Origin: Staphylococcus pseudoxylosus
GTDB taxonomy: Bacteria > Bacillota > Bacilli > Staphylococcales > Staphylococcaceae
DNA: 64,000 bases
Assembly (NCBI RefSeq): GCF_003697915.1
Contig: NZ_RCVN01000003.1
Location: 165,310 to 229,309 of the forward strand
Direction: 5' to 3'
The notes under the pieces are model-generated. The model was not told the DNA's origin. It made no database searches and saw only the letters and a list, made by a program, of their open reading frames with translations. The translations under genes were made by a program, and so were the position numbers. Position 1 is the stretch's first letter, and each line of letters starts with the position of its first letter. Below are positions 1 to 8,326 of this stretch, one piece after another.

Positions 1-249
1 ATTACCTGCTATATATGACCAGTCCGTCAAAAATGCCTTTTCAGGTGTCGACATAAAAGTAATTGCACTTAATGTTGTAGCATAAATAGAAAAGCCTACT
101 GCCCAAGACGGTAATCTACCACTTGCAGTAAAAAAACTATCTGTATTTTGACTCGCGCGTTTCGTAAAATAAGCCCCGATTAATAACATAACGACAAGGT
201 AAGCAATAACTGCTACCCAGTTCCAAGCACCAAACCCTACTTGCTGCAT
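1..249 (-). CDS. nanT: Sodium:solute symporter, N-terminal part (probable sialic acid transporter NanT)
   Basis: Only the first 83 codons lie in the window; the rest continues past its left edge. The translation begins MQQVGFGAWNWVAVIAYLV and runs into YFTKRASQNTDSFF, the pattern of the first membrane helix and following loop of sodium:solute symporters (SSS family). It starts 25 bases after the nanA stop on the same strand, with AGGGG about ten bases before the ATG, so it is probably co-transcribed with nanA. SSS permeases carry sialic acid in several staphylococci. The substrate here is inferred from the neighbours, because the binding-site part of the protein is missing. Confidence 0.82.
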   Translation of the reverse strand, partial: MQQVGFGAWNWVAVIAYLVVMLLIGAYFTKRASQNTDSFFTASGRLPSWAVGFSIYATTLSAITFMSTPEKAFLTDWSYIAGN

Positions 250-274
250 TTACTTCAACCCCTAACGTGATGTC

Positions 275-1156
275 TTATAAGTTATAGTCTTTGATTAACT
301 TTGCTAATTTACTTCTATTCGTCTCATTAAACGGCTTAAATGGTCGTTTCGGTAAACCACCATCTATACCACGTGTAGCTAAAATTTCTTTTAACGTAGA
401 ATATATCCCCATAGATAGTACCGTTTCTATAATGTCATTAGTATCATGTTGAATTTGGTAAGCCTCATCAAGCTGGCCGCTTTGAGCTTTTTCAAATATT
501 TGTCTTGCACGTTTACCGTTTACGTTATACGTAGAGCCTATAGCGCCATCTACACCTGAAATCGCAGCCTGTACAAGCATTTCATCAAATCCAGAAAGTA
601 TTAATTTGTCTGGAAAAGCTTTACGTATACGTTCTAATAAGAAGAAGTTTGGAGCAGTATACTTAACACCTATTATTTTTTCATGATTAAATAGTTCAGC
701 AAATTGTTCAATAGAAATATTGACACCTGTAAGGTCAGGAATCGCATAAATAATCAAGTTATTTTGTGTCGCTTCAATTAGTTCAAAATAATAGTCTTTG
801 ATTTCTTCGAAGGTAAATGGATAATAAAATGGTGTCACTGCAGAAATAGCATCATAACCTAATTCTGTAGCGTATTTCCCTAATTCTATAGCTTCATTTA
901 AATCTAAAGATCCTACCTGTGCAATCAATGGAACGTCGTCATTAACCGCTTCTTTTGCAACTTTGAATACTTGCTTCTTTTGCTCTTTGCTTAGTAAAAA
1001 GTTTTCCCCTGAACTACCATTCACATATAAACCGTCTAAGCCCTCAGTTTCAATCGCATTCTTAGCAATTTGCTTTAGACCTTCTTCTTTCACTTCACCG
1101 TGTTCATCAAATGGAACTAATAATGCTGCATATAACCCTTTAAAATTCTCTTCCAT
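275..1156 (-). CDS. nanA: N-acetylneuraminate lyase
   Basis: The product cleaves N-acetylneuraminate to N-acetylmannosamine and pyruvate in the cytoplasm, the first step of sialic acid catabolism. At 293 aa it has the usual length of the DHDPS/NAL aldolase family. GSSGEN (residues 47-52) is the carboxylate-binding loop, Tyr137 (NNLIIY) is the catalytic tyrosine and Lys165 (IIGVKYT) is the Schiff-base lysine. TGGAGG stands just before the ATG. It is first in an operon with the symporter gene and divergent from nanK. A sigma-A-like promoter with a cre site between its boxes lies about 100 bases upstream, suggesting carbon catabolite repression. Confidence 0.96.
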   Translation of the reverse strand: MEENFKGLYAALLVPFDEHGEVKEEGLKQIAKNAIETEGLDGLYVNGSSGENFLLSKEQKKQVFKVAKEAVNDDVPLIAQVGSLDLNEAIELGKYATELGYDAISAVTPFYYPFTFEEIKDYYFELIEATQNNLIIYAIPDLTGVNISIEQFAELFNHEKIIGVKYTAPNFFLLERIRKAFPDKLILSGFDEMLVQAAISGVDGAIGSTYNVNGKRARQIFEKAQSGQLDEAYQIQHDTNDIIETVLSMGIYSTLKEILATRGIDGGLPKRPFKPFNETNRSKLAKLIKDYNL

Positions 1157-1252
1157 ATATTTTCCTCCATCTTTTGTTCATATATTTTTATTAACCCTAA
1201 AAGCCCTATTACTTTAAGTTAAGGATATAAAGCTTTTCTATTTACAGTTCAA

Positions 1253-1281
1253 ATTGTAAACGCTACCATTAACAGTATCAA
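1253..1281 (-). promoter_or_regulatory. nanA promoter with embedded cre site
   Basis: On the minus strand TTGATA (1281-1276) and TACAAT (1258-1253) are separated by exactly 17 bases. Between and over them, plus-strand bases 1254-1268 read TTGTAAACGCTACCA, which fits every defined position of the low-GC Gram-positive cre consensus WTGNAANCGNWNNCW. CcpA bound here would block RNA polymerase, giving glucose repression of nanA-nanT. The motif match is direct; the regulation is inferred. Confidence 0.7.
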
Positions 1282-1317
1282 TAGGATTTTGAAAATATTC
1301 ATCACTCATACTAAATA

Positions 1318-1346
1318 TTGATGAAAATATTTTTCATAGTTATTAT
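1318..1346 (+). promoter_or_regulatory. nanK promoter with NanR operator
   Basis: TTGATG (1318-1323) and TATTAT (1341-1346) are 17 bases apart. Between them, 1321-1337 read ATGAAAATATTTTTCAT, an inverted repeat with 7-bp arms (ATGAAAA / TTTTCAT) around a 3-base centre. The same 17-mer lies in the nanR promoter at 3303-3319, as expected for an operator of the RpiR-type regulator encoded here. A weaker related sequence lies at 1291-1303, closer to nanA. Confidence 0.72.
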
Positions 1347-1411
1347 AGCTACACTTTTAAATAAAAAAATGATACATATTAATGTAAGTATTATGAATGG
1401 AGGTATGAATT

Positions 1412-2287
1412 ATGACTAATTATAAAGTAGCAATTGATATCGGAGGTACTGATATTAAAGCGGCTGTACTAGATGAAAATTTAAAGTTTATAAATTATCA
1501 AAGAATACCTACACCAAATAACATCAACGAATTTATTGCTGATGCAATCTTTGAACTTGTGTCTCATTTTAAAGAAACTTATATGATACACCCTTTGCAA
1601 GTGGGAATTTCTAGTGCGGGTGTCATCAATGAAGAGAATGGAACTGTAGTATACGCTGGTCCTACGATTCCAAACTTTATTGGTACAAACTTTCATAAAT
1701 TACTTTCACCATTAAACGCAGAAGTAAAAGTGTTTAATGATGTGAATGCGGCACTACTAGGAGAGCTTACTTTACATGATTATGAAGCAGATAATATTTT
1801 TTGCCTTACATTGGGGACAGGTATAGGAGGGGCTTTTTACAATAAAGTGGGTCGCTTATACAATGGTGAGCGCAATAGAGCCAACGAAATCGGTTATTTA
1901 TTATATAAACCTCAAGATAGATTAACGTTTGAGCAACGCGCTTCAACTCAAGCATTGAAGTTTCTAATGAAAACGCATGCCTTACCTTATTCAGATGATG
2001 TACCTAAACTTTTTAAATTAGCTGAGCAACAAGATGCATTAGCAATCTCCATCCTCGATCGGTGGAGTACACATGTCGCAGAAGGCATTGCACAAATTCA
2101 AATTATTTACGATCCGGGGTTAATTTTGATTGGTGGTGGTATATCTTCCCAAGGTACACAATTACTAAATTATATCACCCCTAAAATCGAAGAATTTTTA
2201 CCACCAAATTATGGTCACGCACCTGTATTAACAACTCAAACCCAAAATCACGCCTCGTTATATGGCGCAATATCTAGATTTTTATAA
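1412..2287 (+). CDS. nanK: ROK-family N-acetylmannosamine kinase
   Basis: The product phosphorylates N-acetylmannosamine to the 6-phosphate, the second step after NanA. It has 291 aa with the ROK/hexokinase fold: phosphate-1 motif DIGGTDIK (residues 9-16), the VFNDVNAALLGE segment with the likely catalytic aspartate, and phosphate-2 motif LTLGTGIGG. The CxCGxxGCxE zinc motif typical of many ROK proteins is absent; as I recall, staphylococcal NanK enzymes also lack it. GGAGG precedes the ATG. The gene is divergent from nanA and separated from nanR and nanE by a terminator, so it appears to be a single-gene unit. Specificity is inferred from context. Confidence 0.88.
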   Translation: MTNYKVAIDIGGTDIKAAVLDENLKFINYQRIPTPNNINEFIADAIFELVSHFKETYMIHPLQVGISSAGVINEENGTVVYAGPTIPNFIGTNFHKLLSPLNAEVKVFNDVNAALLGELTLHDYEADNIFCLTLGTGIGGAFYNKVGRLYNGERNRANEIGYLLYKPQDRLTFEQRASTQALKFLMKTHALPYSDDVPKLFKLAEQQDALAISILDRWSTHVAEGIAQIQIIYDPGLILIGGGISSQGTQLLNYITPKIEEFLPPNYGHAPVLTTQTQNHASLYGAISRFL

Positions 2288-2308
2288 TCATTGTTCTAAG
2301 TTTGATTG

Positions 2309-2364
2309 TGGAAGCGAAACAAGTCTAAATATCATTTCGAATTAAAGTTATCGTTTCGCCTCCA
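2309..2364. terminator. Bidirectional terminator between nanK and nanR
   Basis: TGGAAGCGAAAC (2309-2320) pairs with GTTTCGCCTCCA (2353-2364), with one mismatch in 12. It lies between two convergent genes. Confidence 0.65.
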
Positions 2365-2463
2365 TAATTTTAATGAAAACGCATTGATACAAACGTATTT
2401 TCAAGCTACAAATAATCCATTCATTACTTTACGGTACACTGATTAAATTTATATCGTTGAAAG

Positions 2464-3261
2464 CTATTCATTTAATATGATTTTTTTTGTATGCTGATAG
2501 ACGTTTTGCATATAATCATCATCTAATAGCAAATAACTTACAATATCAATTAAGAAAAGCGTTGCTATTTGTGTATTAATAAATCTTGTATCATTTATTC
2601 TAGATTGATCTGTCGTAATTAATACTAAATCTGCACATTGTGTTAACGCACTACCCTCGTAATTTGTAATTGCGACAACATATGCACCTCGTTCGTGCGC
2701 AACTTCTGTTGCTGCAATCAATTCAGTAGTTTCCCCACTATTTGAAATAGCTACAAATGTATCAGAGGCCGTTAATAACGATGCAAAAATTTTCATTTGA
2801 TGTGCATCTGTTGATACATTCCCTTTTAATCCCATACGCATCATACGATAATAAAATTCAGTCGCAGACAAACCTGAACTTCCTAGTCCAGCATAAATAA
2901 TTTGTCGACTACGCATAATTTGATTTACCAGACTTTGAATTTTTTCATCAGAAATAAATTCGCCTGTCTGTTGAATAATATCTTGATGATATTTATGAAT
3001 ACGTTGTATAAGTGGACTATTTTCTATAACATTGTCTGTCATTTCTTGTTGCAAATTAAACTTCAAGTCTTGGAAATTATCATAATCTAATTTATTACTA
3101 AAGCGTGTAATAGTGGCTGGTGATGTGCCTATAGCATGCGCCAATGAATTGATCGTAGAAAAAGCATCATCAAATTGATTACTTTGAATGTATTCAACGA
3201 TTTGTTTGTCTGTTTTCGTAAATAAGTGGCGATAGCGTTGCACACGATTTTCAAATTTCAT
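2464..3261 (-). CDS. nanR: MurR/RpiR-family regulator of sialic acid genes (NanR)
   Basis: This is a sugar-phosphate-responsive DNA-binding protein of 265 aa. The N-terminal 75 residues form an RpiR-type helix-turn-helix (INSLAHAIGTSPATITRFSNKLDYDNF). The rest is a SIS sugar-isomerase domain (AGLGSSGLSATEFYY; AISNSGETTELI) that would bind a phosphosugar, probably N-acetylmannosamine 6-phosphate. The start is the ATG at 3261, because GGGGAG lies 8 bases before it; a further-upstream TTG has no such site. It is divergent from nanE, and its own promoter contains the shared operator, so autoregulation is likely. The name NanR rests on the neighbours and on recall of the S. aureus regulator. Confidence 0.88.
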   Translation of the reverse strand: MKFENRVQRYRHLFTKTDKQIVEYIQSNQFDDAFSTINSLAHAIGTSPATITRFSNKLDYDNFQDLKFNLQQEMTDNVIENSPLIQRIHKYHQDIIQQTGEFISDEKIQSLVNQIMRSRQIIYAGLGSSGLSATEFYYRMMRMGLKGNVSTDAHQMKIFASLLTASDTFVAISNSGETTELIAATEVAHERGAYVVAITNYEGSALTQCADLVLITTDQSRINDTRFINTQIATLFLIDIVSYLLLDDDYMQNVYQHTKKIILNE

Positions 3262-3295
3262 TAGGATTCTCCCCTTCAAATATAAATATAATCTC

Positions 3296-3324
3296 AGTAT
3301 AAATGAAAATATTTTTCATAACAA
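3296..3324 (-). promoter_or_regulatory. nanR promoter with NanR operator
   Basis: On the minus strand TTGTTA (3324-3319) and TATACT (3301-3296) are 17 bases apart. The operator 3303-3319, ATGAAAATATTTTTCAT, fills the spacer and is identical to the one at the nanK promoter. A repressor bound here would also lie 15 bp before the nanE -35 box. Confidence 0.75.
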
Positions 3325-3333
3325 TTAAATGTA

Positions 3334-3361
3334 TTGATTATTATTTTCTCAATGTTATATT
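3334..3361 (+). promoter_or_regulatory. Putative nanE promoter
   Basis: TTGATT (3334-3339) and TATATT (3356-3361) are 16 bases apart and about 65 bases before the nanE ATG. It lies just beside the NanR operator, so both divergent genes could be controlled from one site. Confidence 0.5.
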
Positions 3362-3425
3362 AAAATTACAAATCTAAAGGAGTTTAATGATTTATTAAAT
3401 TTATCAAAGTTATGGAGTGTATATT

Positions 3426-4094
3426 ATGTTACCACAAGGATTAATTGTGTCATGCCAAGCATTACCTGATGAACCACTACACTCGTCATTTATCATGTCA
3501 AAAATGGCGTTAGCAGCTTATGAAGGCGGCGCTGTTGGTATCAGAGCAAATTCTAAAGAAGATATTATTGCGATTAAGCAAGAGGTTGATTTACCAGTAA
3601 TTGGTATCGTCAAACGATATTATGATCATTCTGATGTATTCATTACTGCAACTAGCAAAGAAATCGATGAATTAATTGAAAGTCAATGTGAAGTCATTGC
3701 TTTAGATGCTACAAAACAAACACGTCCCAAAGAATCATTACCAGCACTTGTAGCCTATGTTAGAGAAAATGCTCCTCATATTGAACTTATGGCAGATATT
3801 TCAACACTAGATGAAGCAATTAATGCTGATAAACTTGGTTTTGATTATATTGGTACTACATTACATGGTTATACGTCATATACAAAAGGTCATGTTTTAT
3901 ATGAAAATAACTTCCAATTTTTAAAAGATGTAATAGCACATGTCGATGCTAAAGTCATAGCTGAAGGCAATGTCGTCACTCCTGAAATGTTTAAAACTGT
4001 AACAGATTTAGGTGTACATTGCACTGTTGTTGGTGGCGCCATTACACGCCCTAAGGATATTACCAAACGATTTATTGACGTTTTAAACACATAA
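3426..4094 (+). CDS. nanE: N-acetylmannosamine-6-phosphate 2-epimerase
   Basis: The enzyme converts N-acetylmannosamine 6-phosphate to N-acetylglucosamine 6-phosphate and so feeds sialic acid into amino sugar metabolism. It is a 222-aa TIM barrel with the family signatures [13 protein letters not shown] near the N-terminus, GAVGIRANS, the catalytic-lysine region GIVKRYY, LMADIS and AEGNV followed by VVGGAITRP at the phosphate site. The ATG at 3426 is preferred over a GTG three codons earlier, which overlaps the GGAG ribosome binding site. It is divergent from nanR and ends in a strong terminator. Confidence 0.95.
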   Translation: MLPQGLIVSCQALPDEPLHSSFIMSKMALAAYEGGAVGIRANSKEDIIAIKQEVDLPVIGIVKRYYDHSDVFITATSKEIDELIESQCEVIALDATKQTRPKESLPALVAYVRENAPHIELMADISTLDEAINADKLGFDYIGTTLHGYTSYTKGHVLYENNFQFLKDVIAHVDAKVIAEGNVVTPEMFKTVTDLGVHCTVVGGAITRPKDITKRFIDVLNT

Positions 4095-4146
4095 AATTAA
4101 AGTAGCTGAGACATTCATCAATAATGTCTCAGCTACTTTAATTTTA
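4092..4146. terminator. Bidirectional terminator between nanE and srtA
   Basis: Arms at 4092-4115 and 4123-4146 are perfectly complementary over 24 bp around a 7-base loop, with A/T runs at both ends. The arm contains GCTGAGACATT, a member of the GAGACA terminator family seen repeatedly in this window. Confidence 0.85.
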
Positions 4147-4149
4147 TTA

Positions 4150-4749
4150 TTATACCGCTTCAGCAATAAATATTTTACGGTCTTCCCATTGATTCGTTTG
4201 TTCGTTATAGTTGTCACACGTTATTAGTGTAAGTTGCTGTTTAGCCGATTGTTGTTCTTCAAGCACTTCTACGTCTTCTGGTTTTACGTCAAAGATTTTA
4301 ACAATTCTATACTCATTTTTCTTATTTCCTGTTTTAAAATACACTTTACTGCCTACTTTTGCCTCTGGTAAGTTTGAAAATTGATAATCTGAATCTCCTG
4401 TATAGGTATGGCCAGCAATCGAGATGTTTTGATCTTCTAATGATTCATCAGCCTCAGCAAAACTGACCCCTCTATTGAGTTGTTCCGGTGTAGCAGGTCC
4501 TGGATAGACTGGCGTTTTAATATCTGCATCTGGTATTGATAAATAACCAGCCATTTTCGTTTTATCTTTAGGAATTTCAACTTCTTGATTTTTATTTTTC
4601 AAAGTATCTTTATCATAAGTTTCTATCTTTGTTGCATCATCTTTTTTTGTTAAATAATCATCGATATGTGGTTTAGCAAAAAGGTAAATCGCCGCTAAAA
4701 TAAGTAATATGCCTACCACAGTAATCAAGTGATTAGTCCATTTCTTCAT
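4150..4749 (-). CDS. srtA: Sortase A, class A housekeeping transpeptidase
   Basis: The enzyme anchors LPXTG surface proteins to lipid II and thereby to peptidoglycan. It has 199 aa: a short cytoplasmic start, one membrane anchor (about residues 7-25), a linker, and the sortase beta-barrel. The catalytic triad is visible as His114 (IAGHTYTG), Cys178 (TLITC) and Arg191 (EDRKIF). AAAGGAG precedes the ATG. It stands alone between a terminator shared with nanE and a divergent acetyltransferase gene. Length and residue spacing match S. aureus SrtA closely. Confidence 0.97.
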   Translation of the reverse strand: MKKWTNHLITVVGILLILAAIYLFAKPHIDDYLTKKDDATKIETYDKDTLKNKNQEVEIPKDKTKMAGYLSIPDADIKTPVYPGPATPEQLNRGVSFAEADESLEDQNISIAGHTYTGDSDYQFSNLPEAKVGSKVYFKTGNKKNEYRIVKIFDVKPEDVEVLEEQQSAKQQLTLITCDNYNEQTNQWEDRKIFIAEAV

Positions 4750-4953
4750 CTTTTTTGTTTCTCCTTTTGAGCAATTTCATATTTAAAAAGTCATATCAAG
4801 TATAGCACAATTCATTAATTATATTTATTAATATAAAATCATAAAAAGCATGTATATATCCACGTTAATTTTCATAACAAAAAATTGCACCTTGTGTAAA
4901 ATAAGTGTTAAATAAACATATGACATAATATAAAAGATCGTGGGGGGATTTTT

Positions 4954-5454
4954 ATGATAAGACAAGCAGTTAAATCAGATTTACCAAATATATTAGACAT
5001 TTACAATGATGCTATTTTAAATACCACAGCCGTATATACTTACAATCCACAAACACTTGAATCGCGCGAGGCTTGGTTTGAAAATAAATCAAAGAATAAC
5101 GAACCTATTTTAGTTTATGTGGAACATGACGAAGCTATTGCCTTTGCAACTTATGGTTCATTTAGGGACTGGCCAGCTTACCAATATTCTATTGAACACT
5201 CAATTTATGTAAGTAAGTATCACAGAGGGAAAGGCATCGCTTCGAAATTATTACTTGAAATCATCCATCATGCACAAAGAAGTGGCTATAAAACATTAGT
5301 TGCTGGTATAGATGCTACAAATGATTACAGTATTTATTTACATAAAAAATTCAATTTCACACATTCAGGTACAATTCAACAAGTAGGTTATAAATTCGAT
5401 AAATGGCTAGATCTTGCATTTTATCAATTAGATTTAAATAAATTTGATAAATAA
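4954..5454 (+). CDS. GNAT acetyltransferase, phosphinothricin acetyltransferase-like
   Basis: A 166-aa single-domain GNAT protein. The acetyl-CoA pyrophosphate loop is RGKGIASKLL (about residues 90-99). The start IRQAVKSDLPNILDIYNDAI, the YTYNPQT segment and the SIEHSIYVS strand follow the phosphinothricin/methionine sulfoximine acetyltransferase (PAT/YncA) branch. Such enzymes N-acetylate methionine sulfoximine or sulfone and similar amino acid analogues; the real substrate cannot be read from the sequence. GTGGGGGG lies before the ATG. The gene is followed by a structured hairpin. Confidence 0.8.
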   Translation: MIRQAVKSDLPNILDIYNDAILNTTAVYTYNPQTLESREAWFENKSKNNEPILVYVEHDEAIAFATYGSFRDWPAYQYSIEHSIYVSKYHRGKGIASKLLLEIIHHAQRSGYKTLVAGIDATNDYSIYLHKKFNFTHSGTIQQVGYKFDKWLDLAFYQLDLNKFDK

Positions 5455-5507
5455 TATATAACTAAAACATATTTTTCAAAAATCAATACGCCTATAAACG
5501 ATAACTA

Positions 5508-5587
5508 AAATTAGCAACGGTAGCGGACACCTAATTTCTTTATAAAAATTGGGTTCTCTGAGGCTCAAATTGCTAATTTGTTTTGTT
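5508..5587 (+). terminator. Long interrupted hairpin, probable terminator or structured leader
   Basis: AAATTAGCAA (5508-5517) pairs perfectly with TTGCTAATTT (5570-5579). Inside, ACCTAATTT (5529-5537) pairs with AAATTGGGT (about 5546-5554) with one G-U, around an eight-base loop. The asymmetric internal loops between the stems are rich in G. A T-rich tail (TTTGTTTTGTT) follows, which fits termination after the acetyltransferase gene. The complex internal loop is more than a simple terminator needs, and it lies only about 60 bases before the next start codon. Confidence 0.5.
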
Positions 5588-5645
5588 ATTTAGACCTAGT
5601 GGTATTAATTATAATGTATTGATTAATTTTGAAGGAAGTGTTTAT

Positions 5646-6815
5646 ATGGCAGTGTTTTCAAAAGATGAGCGTGTAAAAATATTATCAGATATTATTGAAA
5701 TTCAGTCTGTAAATGAAAAAGAACTTGATGTTGCTCATTATTTGCAACAGCTTTTTAAAAAACATGATATTCATACAGACATTCTAACGTTGGATGGTGA
5801 ATCTTCCCGTGCTAACCTTATTGCAGAAATCGGAAACGGTAAACCTGTAGTCGGCATTTCAGGACATATGGACGTCGTAACAACTGGTGATAGCGATAAA
5901 TGGCATTATGATCCTTTCAAATTAACGGAAGATGATCAAGGAAGATTACACGGCCGTGGTTCAGCAGATATGAAATCCGGACTTGTAGCGTTAGCAATTA
6001 GTTTAATTGAAATTAAAGAAGCAGGTCTATTGAAGCAGGGGTCTATTCGCTTTATGGCTACAGCTGGTGAAGAAGTCACAAGTAATGGAGCCGCCTTGTT
6101 ACATGAAAAAGGCTACATGGACGATATAGACGCATTATTAATTGCAGAACCATCTCAAGATGGCATTGTCTATACACACAAAGGTACGATGGACATACAA
6201 GTTACTTCTAAAGGGAAATCGTCACATAGTTCCATGCCTGAGCTAGGCTTTAATGCAATTAATCCTTTAGTTGATTTCATTCATTATTTAAATAAAGAAT
6301 ATAACAAAGTGGATGCAAGTAGTGAGTTATTAGGCACTCCTACGATGAATTCAACAATTATAAATGGCGGAGACCAAGTTAACTCTATTCCTGAATACGC
6401 TGAGTCGCTATTTAATATGCGTACTATTCCACAATTTGATAATAAAAAATTCGAAGAACTATTCAATCGTATTAAAGAAAAAATTGAAAAAGAAAGTAAC
6501 GGAGACATTACTGTAAATCCTTATGTTAATCGTGACCCTGTTTACACTACAGGCGATAACTCATTTTTAAAATTGGCTAAATCTTTAGGCGACGAATATT
6601 TCAACAGAAATTTAGAAGTAACTTCTTCTACTGCAACTACAGATGCTTCTTATTTAATGAAAGACAAAGATGAAGACTTCTCATTTGTCATGTATGGTCC
6701 AGGTGAAACAGGACAGGCGCACCAAGTCGATGAATACGTATATAAAGATGTATACCTTACATTCATTGATTTGTACATTCAATTATTAACAGAGCATCTA
6801 AATCAATCTAAATAA
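5646..6815 (+). CDS. M20 family ArgE/DapE-type deacylase/peptidase
   Basis: A 389-aa cytoplasmic di-zinc hydrolase of the ArgE/DapE/ACY1/CPG2 group. Metal ligands are seen in order: GHMDVV (His, with the catalytic-support Asp), GRGSADMKSG (bridging Asp), AGEEV (general base and ligand Glu), IAEPSQ and the C-terminal GQAHQVDEY (His). The dimerisation lid lies between them (SHSSMPELGFNA). Family members remove succinyl, acetyl or aminoacyl groups from amino acids or dipeptides; the substrate is not deducible. The ATG at 5646 has GAAGGAAG before it; a longer in-frame extension has no such site. A second, clearly paralogous gene lies at 31951-33108. Confidence 0.82.
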   Translation: MAVFSKDERVKILSDIIEIQSVNEKELDVAHYLQQLFKKHDIHTDILTLDGESSRANLIAEIGNGKPVVGISGHMDVVTTGDSDKWHYDPFKLTEDDQGRLHGRGSADMKSGLVALAISLIEIKEAGLLKQGSIRFMATAGEEVTSNGAALLHEKGYMDDIDALLIAEPSQDGIVYTHKGTMDIQVTSKGKSSHSSMPELGFNAINPLVDFIHYLNKEYNKVDASSELLGTPTMNSTIINGGDQVNSIPEYAESLFNMRTIPQFDNKKFEELFNRIKEKIEKESNGDITVNPYVNRDPVYTTGDNSFLKLAKSLGDEYFNRNLEVTSSTATTDASYLMKDKDEDFSFVMYGPGETGQAHQVDEYVYKDVYLTFIDLYIQLLTEHLNQSK

Positions 6816-6878
6816 TGTTTGAGTTCAAATTTATTAAACACGAAACATTATTAGTATTACAATCTACTTAGCCTTGTT

Positions 6879-6932
6879 GGGGGCGGGAAAACGAATCATA
6901 AATTTTGATTACGTCTTCCCGCCCCTATTTTT
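6879..6932. terminator. GC-rich bidirectional terminator
   Basis: GGGGGCGGGAA (6879-6889) pairs with TTCCCGCCCC (6916-6925), followed by TATTTTTAT. It lies between the convergent M20 and HAD genes and is one of the few GC-rich stretches in the window. Confidence 0.75.
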
Positions 6933-6977
6933 ATAAAAGTCTGTTGTATTTTAAGTACTTATATAACCATTTGCGTC

Positions 6978-7655
6978 TTACCTTTTATTCATTTCTAGCC
7001 ATTTAACCATTTCATTTAAATTATTAACTGTCATAGTTGGTGACTGTCCATTATAGTCAAAATGTGATTTACTACGATTTACCCATACTGTATCAAAACC
7101 AAAATTAGCTGCTCCTGAAACATCCCATGCATTTGAAGAAACGAATAAAATATCTTCACGTGTCATTTGATAATATTTCAATATTAAGGCATAGCTAGCA
7201 GGACTAGGTTTGTATTGCTTTATTTCATTAACACTCATAACAGTATCTATATACTTGTTAATTTCAGAGTTATCGACTAAAGGCATTAGCATATTGTCAT
7301 TAGCGTTTGATAATACACCAATTTCTAAGTTTTTCGAATTCAACTCCGAAAGCACTTTTGGAATTTCTTTAAAATAGTCTAAATCTAAAAATGCATCAAA
7401 GAGTTGATTTACATCTTCTCTATTGTATTGAATTTCATGAACATCTAATACATAGCGTAGTGATTCTTTAGTCAATTCATCAAAAGGAATATATCTTTGC
7501 ATCACTTGTCTTAAAAACATATGCTCTAACTGGGTTTTACGCCAAAGTTGCGAAATGGATTTTGCTTCTACTTCATTGAATTGACCCATATCGTTTTTTA
7601 GCGATTCCATATCAAATATTGTACCGTAAACATCAAAAATAATAGCTTTATACAT
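6978..7655 (-). CDS. HAD-superfamily hydrolase, haloacid dehalogenase type II-like
   Basis: A 225-aa protein with the HAD motifs in order: motif I FDVYGTIFD with nucleophile Asp8, motif II VLSNAND, motif III lysine in KQYKPSPASY, and motif IV region FVSSNAWDVSGA followed by TVWVNRS. This set, with an alpha-helical cap near residues 15-90, is that of L-2-haloacid dehalogenases. In staphylococci such proteins are usually annotated as haloacid dehalogenase type II, but many act as phosphatases. GGGAGG precedes the ATG. It appears to be a single-gene unit. Confidence 0.82.
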   Translation of the reverse strand: MYKAIIFDVYGTIFDMESLKNDMGQFNEVEAKSISQLWRKTQLEHMFLRQVMQRYIPFDELTKESLRYVLDVHEIQYNREDVNQLFDAFLDLDYFKEIPKVLSELNSKNLEIGVLSNANDNMLMPLVDNSEINKYIDTVMSVNEIKQYKPSPASYALILKYYQMTREDILFVSSNAWDVSGAANFGFDTVWVNRSKSHFDYNGQSPTMTVNNLNEMVKWLEMNKR

Positions 7656-7925
7656 ATATAACCTCCCTTTCTTGGTAAAAATCAGACTTACTTACTCTTT
7701 AGCACGTTTAGACTACATTGAAACAGTTTTAACTTAATTTCAATTAATATTTAATAATTAATTTTATCTTTTACATTTATTTTATAACTTTTTGCGTCTG
7801 CTAAACTCAAAATACGAAAATAACCAATCCTTAGACTATTTATAAATTAACTGTAAAAATACACTAACTTAAGATTAATTCTTTCTAATTGGGATATAGA
7901 AAAGTAAGGGAGGAGGCTGGTTGTG

Positions 7926-8189
7926 ATGAGAAAATTATTTTTAGTTGATTTGTTAAACCTATTTCTTATTGCAGTAGGTTACATGTTACTAATCACATTA
8001 GTTTTATTTTCATTTGATTTATTTGAAATCGAAACAACCGGTTCACTATTTTTAAATACACTAAGTAGTGCCACAGTTGTTAGCCTGTTTAACAACGAGA
8101 TATTTAACGGTTTATTTACCTTGTTTTTCGTTATCTCTGTATTAATATTTCTCTATAAAGCTATAGATCTTTATAAACAAAACAGATAG
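7926..8189 (+). CDS. Small hypothetical membrane protein
   Basis: An 87-aa product I do not recognise. It is mostly hydrophobic, with two or three predicted membrane segments (about residues 5-28, 38-55 and 58-77) and a short basic C-terminus (LYKQNR). The start is the ATG at 7926, with a very strong GGAGGAGG nine bases upstream; a GTG one codon earlier is less well spaced. It lies alone between two minus-strand genes with about 270 bases of non-coding DNA on the left and 340 on the right. No function is proposed. Confidence 0.6.
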   Translation: MRKLFLVDLLNLFLIAVGYMLLITLVLFSFDLFEIETTGSLFLNTLSSATVVSLFNNEIFNGLFTLFFVISVLIFLYKAIDLYKQNR

Positions 8190-8291
8190 CTTACTTTGAC
8201 TAGTACGTCTCTAAATAATAAATTGGTAGTAGTATCTAATTATGTTTAATTATTTTTAACCACTTCCGTCTAAAAGCTATTTAATTTTATA

Positions 8292-8320
8292 TTGCAAGGT
8301 TTTGATTTTGTTTATATAAT
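8292..8320 (+). promoter_or_regulatory. Strong sigma-A-like promoter with no ORF downstream
   Basis: TTGCAA (8292-8297), a 17-base spacer and a perfect TATAAT (8315-8320) point rightward into a gene-free stretch. Transcription would begin near 8327. Confidence 0.6.
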
Positions 8321-8326
8321 ATTAAT

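Noticed and set aside
963..1217. Open frame on the plus strand over the start of nanA
   Set aside because: It lies antisense to a clear enzyme gene, has no ribosome binding site and no recognisable protein pattern.
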